From Agelaius tricolor (lineage: Eukaryota > Chordata > Aves > Passeriformes > Icteridae), in NCBI GenBank assembly GCA_023055355.1, contig JALJCS010000001.1, positions 49,295,381 to 49,359,380 on the forward strand: DNA of 64,000 bases. The letters run 5' to 3'. The notes beneath the pieces were generated by a model. The model had not been told where the DNA came from, searched no databases, and was given only the letters and a program-made list of their open reading frames with translations. Each line of letters starts with the position of its first letter. Positions within the stretch are counted from its first letter, which is position 1. The position numbers and the translations under genes were made by a program. Below are positions 35,421 to 47,569 of the stretch, piece by piece.

Positions 35421-38400
35421 AGGCTTAATGATGTAACAAAGGAATCATTTCAGTTGTTAAGCACAGGGGGTTTTAATACAAATATTCTCATTAGGAGTTA
35501 ATTAAATAAAAAAACTTTTGAAGGACAATGACTACCATATTTCCTCTGAGGCCACAGTGGTGAAATGGCAATAGATAGCAGAGAAGGTAATGACTCACAA
35601 AGCTCTGCCATGGGGTTCTGTGCCCTTTCTGTCACAGTGACAATCACCACTATGACCACCCCAAGATATAAGCCCCAGGTCCTTCTCCTCACTCCTGTTT
35701 ATGCTTCTCTATTCATGCTTCATTCTGGTTCCTGAAGTTTTCTCTTTTCATAGGAAAGTTCCATTACGCAGTTAGACCTTGCTTTAGATTAGCATAATGA
35801 GTGATGACTGAAGTGGCTTGCATCAGGTTTTGAGCCTTTGACTTTCCTATCCTGAGTTGGTGGAAAGGCACCCTTTGTTGTTTCCCCACAGTGACAGAGG
35901 CAGTCAGATGGGGATGGAAAGTAAACAACTCACAAGAAAAATGCATTTCATGGGTATTACACACAAAGGATGCCGTCAGAAAGGTTGAGTCCTCACCTAG
36001 CTGGTAGGTAATGCATGGCTTTTGGTCAAGAGAGGAGATCACAGAGAATGGGAGGCTTGAGCAACACAAAGCCTCATCTGACACACCTGCTGTAGCTGAC
36101 CAAGGGAACAGGCATCCTTGCTGCCATGAGTCAGTCGAAGAGTCAGGCCAAACAGCACCTTTAGTACTTTTGTGGTTAATTTTCTTCTGGGTTGTCTTTT
36201 CTCTTGTCTCTGGAGCTCTCTGCCTGGCTCTCCTACTTTTGAGAAGGCGATTGCACAGAATACCTCACCTTTTCTCTGCTGGTGTCCATACCTGGTACTT
36301 TCTCACTGTGTATTTGCTCTGGTCCACTCATCCACCCTCCCTGGACATGGACTGCCAACACTGCCCCTGCGCTCCTATAGCTTTTCTGTCCTCAGCTGTC
36401 CAGTGCTCCTCTATAGAAGAAAGGCTTGTATTCCTATATGATAATTAAACATTAATCTGAATCTAGGGCTGACTGAAATTTTTTTTGAATTGAATAGTTT
36501 TCCACAGGAATATATTGACTTTTATAAGAAAATAATGAAAACAATCAATGCTTTGAAGAAAATCAGTGTGCTTCATTTGGACGTAATAGTTTATGAATGA
36601 AGTTGAAGCTGTTCCAAACAAAGATCTTTACTTTATGAGATTAAATAATTGAAAAACAGCTGCTTGAAATTTTAAAATAATAATTTATTGAATTCTTACT
36701 TCATGGGCAACAACAAAAAAAATTGAGTCATCCTTTGAATTCAGGTCAAAAGGAAAAGTCAAAGCAGAAATCTACCACAGAGGATAAATTCTCTATATTG
36801 ACCAATTCTATTGCATTATTTTTAGCTGAACAACATGTACAGTCTAACCATAAAGTCATACATATTTTCATATTTACATATTTTCATAATTTCATAATTA
36901 CACATTCCCATATAATTTTACTCAAGAATTTAAGAAAGCATTAAAATAGTCACTAGCTAATGTAGGTGGAAAAGAAAATTTGTTAAGTAAATGTAGATTT
37001 GCATTGTGGTACCTCTGTAAACCTGCATAAAACATCCTTCTGCGACAAGTTTGCAGTCCATCTCTGTGCATTACTAAAATGAAGACAGACAATAATTTAA
37101 ATACATTACCTTTTTGCTGATGATGATCTGAGCAGAAACACCAAGCTAATGTGCTTAACTGCCAGTAATAAATGGAATGACAAGCCAGGGATGAGCAATA
37201 GCTGGTGCTGCAGACTGCAGGGACAGGTACCTGGGCTTTGGTCTGACCAAGCATCAGCTGCTCTTGACCCAGGTTAAGACACCAATAAACTGCTCTCTCC
37301 CAGCTGCCCATCACATCTTCCTCTCTAAACCCTCATCTCTGCTGGTTTACCAGCTCAGCCGAGAGCTCTGGCTTACCAAGGGAAGCAAGTATTTCTTGTA
37401 GCATCAGGTTTTAATCTGGACCACTGTGCAAGGCAGGTTACTGACTATGAGCCAAATGGGCAAGTTAGTAGGAGCTGCCCCCCCAGCAGGATTCCTTACA
37501 ATGTGTGCCCCTTCCCTCAGGGCCTGCAGCTGGGTGCATGTAACTCTTCATGCAATTTTTGGTGGAAGCACTCAAATATTTCTGGAATGAATCCACAACA
37601 GGCATGCCAGTAATTTTAGGGTAGTCTGTCTTGCAATTTCAAGTTAAATCTTTCAATAAAATGATCATCATAGTTTTCACTTTAAGGGACAATTTTGAAT
37701 TTTACAGTGTGCAAACTTATGTGTGTAAAGGCTTGAAATAAATAAAATAAATGTCACTGAACATTTCACCCCGTGAAAAACTTCATTGAGGCAAATTTTT
37801 TTGAGGGGGTTATATGACATCCAACACAGTGGCCAACACTTGTTTAGACATCGCCTTGTTTTAGAAAACGATATTTTGACTCCACCCCAGGAATTTTTTG
37901 CTTTTGATTTTTGATTTTGTTCAGACTCTCACAGAAGAAAGTGCAGACAAAAGAACAATTTTTTTTTCCTGCAGTCTTTCACTTTTTCTATCCTCTGGCA
38001 AATCTGGAAAAATTAAAAATGTTTAAAAAGTAGTGTGAAAATTTAAAATTTTTATTTGAAAATGAAGTGGAAATTGGGATTTCTAATAGGGAAATGGAGT
38101 TAGTACCTTTTTCTAAAGAGTCTTCTGAATAAGTAACCACTTTATTATTGAAATTTCGCAAATTCTCACTGCTTTTCTCAATCTGATTTTGATTCCTCCA
38201 GTTCACAGTTAGGTTATTTTGTGGGATGCATGAATATCAAATCTAGTCACTGGATTCTGCTGTTTAGTTAAATCACTTCTGATAAAACCCATTCCATGGT
38301 CTAAAAGTTTAGTGGATCAAACTGCATCATAGCTTTTATGTTATATACTTACCCAAAAGTTACCAAAGACAAAACCCTGTGTGTACTGAAGAATGGAGTG

Positions 38401-41400
38401 TTTACAATCCAGCTGTTCAGATTTTTGCAGAATTCAGGTGTGTCCCAGCAGCTGCTTGCAAGCCCGTAAGTTCTGCATGTGTGATGTGAGGATAAAGATG
38501 AAGTTACATTATCTCTGGGCCAAGTTTCTTAGATGGCAGTTTCTGAATCCCAGCTGCCATAATTTAGCTGATACATAGCCCAGAGCAGTGCTCAACCACG
38601 GGGTTTTAGCATCCCCTTTACAAGAATAATAATTCTTGCAGCAAGCCTGTGCAGTGACTTGGCAGAAATTAAAGTAAGGAGCAATCAGCACACGTTTTTA
38701 CTTTAGCTTTACAATTACAGCTAGATGGCAAACTATTTAACCATGATTAAAGAGGCAAAAATCCCATTAAAATCAATTTGTGTTCTGTCTACATTATTTG
38801 GACTGATACTTTTTATTATTTCTAGAGCAGCCTGTCCAGTGATGTGCACAGAAAAAGAAAAGTTCCATAGTGATGGTAGTTTATAGCTTAAATGACACAC
38901 TTGTAGTCCCAAAGGAAAACAAGCAGCAAAGAATCTGTCTCTGTCTCATCAGACAAGGTATGCAGTGCCAGAAGCACACAACAGTACTTGCTCCTACAGG
39001 AGTTATAACCAGGTGACATTTACAAGCATTCAGCTGATGAATTATGGGGTCCTGAAACAGGAGTTGTCTAATGGGAGCACTATAATATCCCAGAAGAACA
39101 GATTGTTTTATGCTGGGGCATCCTATAGTGATGATAATAGCAAGAAGATTTATTATTCAAAGCCCAGAGGGAGAATAGCTTGTAGATCAGAGGAGAAAAT
39201 ATTATATCATATTCCTAGTGCTTATGAGATACCATGACACAAAATACAATATCTACTTGATAGGTGTCAGGTGGTAGAGGTTTAGTCATTAATGGCAGCT
39301 CCTTCATGGCAACAAGGTTTTATAAACTAGTTTATCTCTTTAAAGATATATCTGAAAGTCACCACACTGACATTAAACAAGTGAAGAAATCAAAGCAGAA
39401 GACACTGTGACATTTGGAAACAGATTCCAAAACAGATGCTAAGTCTGAAAGTCACAAGATTGTAAATGCACTCAACAAACAAAGTCTGAGAAAAACAGTA
39501 CTAGGGTTTGCTTCTGCTTCCAGAGATAAATGTCAGGTATTGCTTCAGACCTTGTTATGTAAGTTGTCCACACAACAGCATGACTTCCTTTAAAAAGACA
39601 AAACCCCCAAAACTTTAGGAACATGTGATCCTGTTAAACCAGTCCTTAGTTCACCTTGTGATTCAAAACCTTGGCAAACCAATGTCATCATAAAATATTT
39701 TTGAAGGGCATAAATAAGTAATTTACCATTGCATCTGATTTATTTCATTTTTCCTATGAGGACCTAATATAGCCTCATCTAATTATGAAGAAAAGGGGAT
39801 CACGGTACCATAAGGGGTAAACCATATTCAACATTGATTACTGTTCATGTAAGAAACAGACTCCTCAAAATGTAGCTGGAGAGTGAGTTTTGATTTCATC
39901 ACAGGGGGTTATCCAGTAGTGGTTGTCTTAAAGGGACCTGAATTTCCTTTTGTGTCTACTATTATAAACTATAGCTGTTTTACATTTACTCATCCATATG
40001 AATAAAACTGATGGGGGAGGATAAGAAACCCTTAAAAATGTATTGCTGACCTTTTATCTTCTTCAAAATGTGCAGCCTTATAACATCAGCATCTATTTGC
40101 AGTAGCTGACTTCATCTTCCCTTTGTGGAATAGGGTACATCTTTGCCATGCAATTTTTCGGGTTTTGGAACAAAGTGACAATGATTTCTTAGCCTGTCAT
40201 ACAGCAAGTGGCCTTCCTCAGCCTTTTGCAGTTGTTAGCTGTTATGAGGTCTAAGGTTCATAAACCTGACAAGATTTAGTCTCCAGCTTCTAGACAAGAA
40301 ACTGAAATTCTGCCTAATTAATCCTTCTGCAGACCTCTTTCTTTGGTATTGTAAAAGCTCTTTAAGTGGGACATTGCAAGCCTCCAGCACGTGTGTTTAT
40401 GAAGCAGGAGAGATAGCTACAGCCCCAGTAACTTCTATGCACAGCTGTGATGGGAGGGAGTTATGGGCTGAGAGCCCAATCAGTGAAGCAAGTTTTTATT
40501 TTCGTCTGTGCAGCTGACCTGGATGTTCAGTTCTGGGTATGTTGCAAGGGTGTGAAAGGGGTAGAATTTCTGAATCCCGATCTGTTTTATTATGGATGGT
40601 GAAAGTTCTTCCTTAATTTGCAGTCTTGTTTTTGAAATTCACTATTTTTGCAGAACTGAATCAAGACAATGACATGCATATCAAGATCTTTCCCCGGGTG
40701 ACTGAGCACTTGGGGAATTCCCTTTGCAATTCCAACCACGATGCTGAGAGATTCACTAGCATTGCTCACTGGAGTTCCCCAGCATCATTCCCTAGAACTT
40801 GATCTCTATATATAGGGCCCAGGGAGAGGGAAGGCTTTGTCCTTGGAAAAAGGGAGTGTGCAGGATGCCAGATTTAACCTGTCATTGCAGGCACAGGCAA
40901 TTAATATGAAGGAATAACCTATCTTCTCTGTGCAGAGAGTCTCAGCTGAATCAGCCTGCTTAGAAAAAAAAATGGAATTGAGGACATTACTGTAAAAGGC
41001 AAATTGTACAAATAACATAAAAATAAACTGCTTCTGTGCATCATTTTGCTCATATACTTCCCAATATGAGAATTCATTGTAATATTGCTCTCTTGGTTAA
41101 ATCCTACTAGAATTCTTCCTTTTAGGATCACATTGACAGCCCTCTGTCTTTCATTGTCATGCCAAAAATGCCTCTGATTTATTTCTTGTGATACATCTGT
41201 CAGTTTTGTCATGAAGAGGTAAACAGTGTATTAGCTATTCTTTGAAACAGCCACAGTGGTTTGCATCTGGTCACCAAAACTTAGACTTTCTGCCATAAAC
41301 AGAATTTTGTTCCATGTAAGAGTAGGAAAATAATTTCTTATTGGCAGGAAAATAATTAATTTTTATATAATATATAGAAATTACCTATAATTATATATAA

Positions 41401-44023
41401 TATAGAAATATAATGTTTAAAGGTATTCTATGTGAATATATACTATTCTATATATTATAGACAGAAATATAAGCAAATATGGGTATTTCTTCTTGTCGAA
41501 TGGGCAAATACTAGGGACAAAGAAACAGAAATCTTTCAAGCTCACTAAGTAAAAATATATCTTTCAACCTGAGCTCAAATCCTAACATATGTTTCAGTAT
41601 GTCCTTTACCATCCTAGTAATTCACACTAATATGTACAAATAAACTTCCCCAGCCTGGATGTGAACAGCATTGCTGATAACAGCTCTGAACCATAAGTAC
41701 AATTGGGAGAGTCAATAAAGCCCCACTGACTTACTTGCATTGTTCTTGTTGCTGGGTGTATCCCTTGTATGACTAAAATCATATTTGATTAGGAATCAAT
41801 TCTCAGAGACTGTTAGTACATCTTTGTGAACAATACTTCTGCAAAAAACCCCCACAGCTTTTGCAAGAAGTGCATTAATTTGCAGTGGTGGAAAATGAGG
41901 TCAGTACAGCCACACTTGTACAAGCTGCCCTGGGCCATCTGTAGTTCCATGTCTGTGTGCAGGTTCAGGCCACTGCTCACCTCAAATTACTTCAAATGAG
42001 TGTCTGCAAAAAAAGTTAGTGTTCCACAACAAGTCCTCTAAGTAGCAGATAGTCCTGCTTTGGCTGCAAGACAAGCTGTCCTGTGCCTCTGGAATACATG
42101 ACATATTGGTTTGTATATATAGGTGTCAGAGCCCTCTCTTGAAAGGAGATAGCTCCTATACACGGCCTCATAGAGCTGATAGAGCTGTTCCTTCCTCTCC
42201 TTGTTCAGCTTTTGCTCCTGAGCAAGCAGTTTTGAGCATTAAATGACTTTTCATTTTAGAGAAGCATACACACACCTTATAATTTGCCATTTTTTATCAG
42301 AATTGTACTAATTATGGCAGAATGACCAGAAATAATAAATTCAACTTAATTTTCCACTCACACAGTCTCTTATGGTCCTATTAAGCAGCAGCTAACAGCC
42401 AACAGGGAAGCAACTCCAACTAAGTGGTTCACTAGAAAAAAGAAAATTCTATGTAGCCTACTGAAAATCATCATCATGCTTTTAAAGTAAAAAATGTGAC
42501 ACTGGTTTGAAGTGGAATTCTTACGACTGTCTTGAGATTAACACTGAAGTCTACTGTAATCCAAAAAAACTGAAATATCTTCATGCACACATCATGATGT
42601 AGCTTGCTTTCCTTGCCACTGTACTCTTTTGGATTAGCACATGTGTGCACAGCCCAGCCAGCTGTTCCTGTATGACTAATGAGCACACTGCTTCCTGATC
42701 AGTCCGAAGGGCTGGGAGCTACCATGCCTCCCTGGCAGTAAGCTTTGGTAAAAACTAAAGCCAGACATTTTGAGGCACAAATGGTTTCAAGTTTGCTGGC
42801 TGATGAATGAGCTCTAAGTGCACTCCTGTTAGTCCTGACTCTTCTTCTCACCTATCATGATACTGCCAAAGTCAGAAATAAGCCTTGGTGTTGTGCAGAA
42901 GGCAGTAGCATGGATATGATATTTTCACCCTTGCTTCCCCTTGCAGCCCTGCATGACAAGTTCAAACATTTCGGTGGTTCCATGACTTGACCTTCAGCTC
43001 CTTTCCCCCTCAGATAAAAACTGAAGTGACATTTGTCACACCACCAGTTCAGTTTTGTAAGGGAAAAATGAAAAGAAATGAAAAGCACTAGTGAGTGACT
43101 GAATCTTTCTAAGTCTTCTGAATTAATCACCCCTGACAATGCTAGCCAGCTTTTTGCTTTTACTTCCAAAACAAATGATGTAGCTTGGAATTACTAAAAC
43201 TAGGTCACACAGTGTGGCAAGGTTGGCTAGAAAGAACATTCCCAAACATATGGAAAAAATAAAAATACTAACAGATAAAAATTGCTGAAGTATAGCTATA
43301 CAAAGAACTTACTAGTGCCAAAGAGAATTATGTCCAGTGAAGACGTTATGTCACTGTTTTTTATTTGTTTAATGGGGCACTCTAGTTCTGCTAAAACCCA
43401 GTTTTGGGCTATTAAGTTCAGGAGATGCAGTGATCCTCCTGAGCACTGCAGCTTCCAAGTCAAACCTGCCATGAGCTCAGAGAGGTCTCCTGATGCTGCT
43501 ATGTAAAACTAAGCCATTCACACAGCTCCTCTCAAATGTGATGTCAGAGGCCCTCTTTCCCTCTTTCCACTACTCCAAATCAGACACAGCTCCATCAGGT
43601 TCCCTATGCCTATGTGTACTTAGACAACTTTAGGAACAATTCAGTCCTAAAGTCCTGTAGAGCCTAGCTGTCATCCATAATGGAAGATGTAACTCCACAT
43701 CATGGACAGTTGTCCCTTTAGACTGGAGTCCGATTCATCCTCTCATAAAGGATGGATCATACAGGATGAAGCCCCTGTGAAACCACAGGAGAGACCCACA
43801 TGGCTGAAAACAGCTCTTCCCCATGAAAGCAACTCCTGAGTTGAAGAGGCAACATCATATCCCAGAAAATCGTATCCTGCACATGTGTATGGCACTGGAT
43901 CATTCTGAGTTCCTTTTGTTTAGAAGACCACCACTGTGATGCTTAGTATCACACTCTTCCTCCTGGGTCTACAATCAACCAAAGGAGTCCAATTTGGCAG
44001 GATTAAAATTTCATTGACTTTTT
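35421..44023. other. Intergenic, about 8.6 kb without supported genes
   Basis: AT-rich DNA. A palindromic AT-rich patch is at 41359-41465 and a degenerate CATATTTTCAT repeat at about 36858-36910. No coding exon or RNA gene is supported. Open frames at 36011-36448 and 36922-37314 have no recognisable domain. Confidence 0.6.
41366..41459. repeat. AT-rich inverted repeat
   Basis: TATAATATATAGAA at 41366-41379 and TTCTATATATTATA at 41446-41459 are exact 14-bp reverse complements, with related TATATAATATAGAAA copies between them. It is probably a simple AT-rich palindromic patch. Confidence 0.75.
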
Positions 44024-44173
44024 TAGGTTGTGGAACCTCCTTCGCTGGAAATACTCAAAACCTGCTTGGATGCAATCCGGTGTAACCTACTCTGGGTGAA
44101 TCTGCTTTGGCAGGGGGCTGGACCAGATGGCCTCCAGAGGACCCTTCCAACCCCAACCATTCTGTGATTATGA
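44024..44173 (+). mobile_element. CR1 LINE 3'-end fragment, well preserved
   Basis: It reads as a standard CR1 3' tail: GGTTGTGGAACCTCCTTCGC, then TGGAAATACTCAAAACCTGC, then GGGGGCTGGACCAGATGGCC, TCCAGAGGACCCTTCCAACC and finally CCATTCTGTGATTATGA. The last part is the CR1 terminal repeat. It is better preserved than the copy at 14.4 kb, so it is probably a younger insertion. Confidence 0.93.
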
Positions 44174-46860
44174 AGGTATTTATATCCCAGAACCTGAGCC
44201 AGAGGACCAAGAATTCCCACAAAACAACTGGAGCAACCACCCACTGCAGCTTTAATGGTTGTAACTAGGTACGTGGGCAATTATGCTGACATTCAAACAT
44301 CTGACCCCACAGGACAGATCTTCCTGCCAAAAAACCCTTCTTATGCTAAAGACAGAGCAGGATGAAACAACAGAAAATCCCAAAATTCATTAGCTTATCA
44401 GGCAGCTTCTTTTATAATCAATGTTCCAGATGTTTTAAAATATCGACTCAAAAAGCTTTAAAAAAGTTAAGTATTACTATGATTACAATGCTACTTCAAG
44501 TCTCTAGGCTACTTAATAGCTTTTTTTTTTTTAATGACAAAACACCTTGTTAAAGAGGAGAGGCTTTGCTTGAAAAGGTATAACCATAAAGGCATTAAAG
44601 TAAGTATCAGACCTTTTAATGGGCTTAGGTTGAAAATACAAGCTCAAGAGCTGCAAAAAACTTCTTTTGAGGTCTCTGTTGTTTGGAAACATCCTGCTGT
44701 CAAAGCTGTGCAGTGCAAATTGCATGTGTGGCTTTGTGGGCAGATCTCAGCTGTTTATTTTTACACACTGCTAAATATGAACGCTCGCGCATTAGTAAAC
44801 CTACTTGCAAATGCATTTCGGAAACACTTGAAATTTGTTTTCCCGCTCTGTATCTCCATGTTGAAAGAATCTCCAGACATTAATACCCATCAGAGAAAAG
44901 CGACTGTGATAGTTCAAATTTGAAATTAGAAGTGCTTAAATAACTCACATTTTGTAGAAAGTGACAGCAAACAAATTGGACTACCCACAACCTTAGGAAT
45001 AAATGTGGTTTATTGCACATACAGCCACTCGCTTACAGGAGATTGTTTGCACATCTCAGCAAGTGCCCTGGCATTTGATGCAGACTTTACTTCAGATGAA
45101 GGGAGAGACACAAATCACACTGCCTCAAGAATTTACACTTCACTCTCCTGTTGACTTCAGTGACGGTGTCATGTACAGAACAAGAGTGGACCAGACACGG
45201 ATATTCATTTTCCATTTATGAGTAACCAGAATGAAGTTTCAGTCATTTTGGATTTAAGCCAGTAGAAAATAACCCCTCCAGTGGTTCACTCAGTGAATCC
45301 TCAAAGACCTCTGGTTTGTAGGTCAGTGGTACTAGCCAAAATTTATGATTAAAACTCACCGGTTTACCTTAAAAGCAGGTCATGAGAATGATGATGACTG
45401 TCAGGTGGGGCACTATGGGCTATGGGACTATGAGCAAGTATATGCACCAAAGCATTAGAGAAGAAACGGGTTGTTCCCTGAGTGACTGAATGAGCAGACA
45501 AGTCCCAGCTGAAGTATGAGAAAGGAAGTCCAAGCCAGAGAAATTCATTCTCCTCACTCAAAAGAAGCAATTAAAATAAAAAGCCCTGCTCCTGTCGTAG
45601 AAGCTCAGCTCCAGCACAGAGCCAGCCAGCCACAAAAGCCCTGCCACAGCCCGTGTAATGAACACCTCAGCCAGGCAGCGAGCACACTCCACTGAGGTGA
45701 GAGTGAGCAGCTCAGTAACCTCACCTGTCCCACAGCAGGCATTGCCAGCAAGAGGCAGTTGGGAAAACCAGTGACTGTCTGCATGGATTCTGCCCAGCAA
45801 TTTATATAATTGTCTGATGAGCAGATGAAATGATTCTGCTTGGCTTCTCTGAGTCATGATGCCAATCCCTAACATCTTCTGGAGCTCACTTGGCTAGATT
45901 AATATATACAGATCCTATAATCAAACCTATGAGGGGAAAAAAGGGCCTGTCCTCAGGATCAAGGAAGATCAAGGCTGTCATATAAGGGTGGGGCAACCCT
46001 GAGAGTACTTATTATAGGAAGTGTTAGCAATGAAGCCTCAATATTAAGGTCATCTTACATTTTGTCTTACATAGCTAATGTGGAAATGATTTCTTATTGA
46101 AATGAGCCTTTCCTTCGTGCTCTCTAAGTAAGACTCTTCTAAGATGATAAATGTCAAACTTGAAACAGTCACATTTTTACTTACTCCCCACACCTGGGTT
46201 AGCTGCTGAGAGATTGAGAGGATACATTTGGCCAGCTCTTCAACATGTATAACCTCTCTCCAACAAAAATCTACACAAATAGCATGGAAATAAGGTCTTC
46301 AAAAGCTGGGTGCAGACCAACAAGGTTTTCCTGGAAGTTACAGAATATTTTTCTTGTCAATTAACTAATCTCCTTGCTCTGTATCTTCTGTGGCCACACA
46401 TATCTAGCTGTACATTTAATATTCTCCCTCTGAAAAAAGGGTATGGTCCAAATTAAACTGCTTTTTTTTTTCCTCATGACTCTTAAGACACACTGCAGCC
46501 CCTTAAAACATGGCATGCATAAGAGGAATCAGAACCCTCACAGGGATAACACTCCGTATAATTCCTACCTAGCTACAGCCTCTTAAAGGACTGGCTTCCA
46601 TAGGCCGAAGGGCAGGACCTGCCAAGGAAGGCTCAGTAATCAGCACCTGTGGGTGCATGGCCAAGTTTCTGGGAATAAAGTTCTGGACCAGAAGTCTAAC
46701 ACACTCCAAGAAAGGTGTTAGAGAAGCACTGTCGGTAACACCGAAAGGCATACTGCAGTGTTACTGATGGCTGCCAGGAAAGATTTTGTTGAAGTGACAG
46801 CTTTAGCAAGGCCCAGTGCCTGCAGAGGCCCCGAAAAGGTGACTTTGGTTAACGGGATGG
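44174..46860. other. Intergenic region upstream of FBXO30
   Basis: No gene or nameable repeat seen. A 12-nt T run is at 44521-44532. The sequence becomes GC-richer and CpG-containing from about 46.6 kb towards the FBXO30 promoter. Confidence 0.6.
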
Positions 46861-47090
46861 ATTGTGGTGGTGGTGGTGGATCTACGCTGGAACCAAGGCT
46901 GGTGATCTGGCCCCAGGAGAGCGGAGAGGGGCTGTCTGGACTCAAGGCAGCAGCCGTGCTGGCCGTGCCCTCACCCTGCGCCACCGCCTGCACAGGAGGG
47001 CCCGGGAGAGCTGCCGGGGCAGTGACTCCAGGGGCGGGGCAGGTCAGGGCAGGGGCTCCTGGCGAGGCCGGGCCGGACCCACAAGCGGCG

Positions 47091-47139
47091 CGCTCCCGGC
47101 CCCTCACGCCGCTCCCGGCCCCTCACGCCGCTCCCGGCC
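47091..47139. repeat. 19-bp tandem repeat in the FBXO30 promoter
   Basis: CGCTCCCGGCCCCTCACGC occurs exactly twice in tandem (47091-47109, 47110-47128) and is followed by a partial third copy to about 47139. It sits just upstream of the NRF1 site. Confidence 0.92.
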
Positions 47140-47150
47140 GCGGCCGCCTC

Positions 47151-47162
47151 CGCGCACGCGCG
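47151..47162. promoter_or_regulatory. NRF1 consensus site
   Basis: CGCGCACGCGCG fits the NRF1 consensus YGCGCAYGCGCR at every position. NRF1 sites are typical of CpG-island promoters of housekeeping genes. Binding is inferred, not shown. Confidence 0.6.
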
Positions 47163-47299
47163 CGGGGGGAAGGGGGGAGCGCGCGCGCGATATCCGGGCA
47201 CCCTGCCCCCTCCTCCGAGGGCGAACGGGGCCGCGCCGGCGCGCGCGCTCCCGGGCCTCGGCCCCGCCCCCAGCGGCCCCGCCCCGCCCCGCGCGCTCC

Positions 47300-47543
47300 C
47301 TGGCCCTGTGCCTGGCACTCGCGCGCGCGGCCGGCGGGGGCGCGGCCGGAGCGGGGCCGCGCCGGGAGCCCCGCAGGCGGCGAGGCCGGGCCGGGAGAGG
47401 CGGAGCGAAGCGAAGCGAAGCGAAGCAAGAAGAGAAGAGAAGCGGAGCGAGTGCGGCGGCGGCCGGAGCCCGGCGGGGGGAAAGCGCGAGGCGCAGCGCA
47501 GGCTCCCGCGCCTGCTCGCCTGCCTGCGGAGCGACGGGGACGG
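47300..47543 (+). other. FBXO30: FBXO30 non-coding exon 1 (5' end estimated)
   Basis: The coding exon at 58748 has a splice acceptor and no promoter-like sequence in front of it, so an upstream 5' UTR exon is required; vertebrate FBXO30 genes are known to have one. The best donor in the island is CGG|GTGAGC, with GT at 47544. The 5' end is unknown; the GC boxes at 47261-47290 suggest starts shortly after 47300. The exon would include a GCGAA-type pentanucleotide run at 47404-47441. Confidence 0.55.
47404..47441 (+). repeat. AGCGA pentanucleotide repeat in the FBXO30 5' UTR
   Basis: Four exact AGCGA units (47404-47423) are followed by decayed AGCAA and AGAAG units. They lie within the likely first exon. 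Confidence 0.85.
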
Positions 47544-47551
47544 GTGAGCCG

Positions 47552-47569
47552 CTGCTGCTGCTGCTGCTG
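47552..47569 (+). repeat. (CTG)6 at the start of FBXO30 intron 1
   Basis: Six exact CTG units begin 8 nt after the predicted exon 1 donor (47544). Confidence 0.9.

Noticed and set aside
36011..36448. A 145-codon open frame with hydrophobic segments
   Set aside because: No recognisable family, no splice sites that link it to other exons, and no promoter signal.
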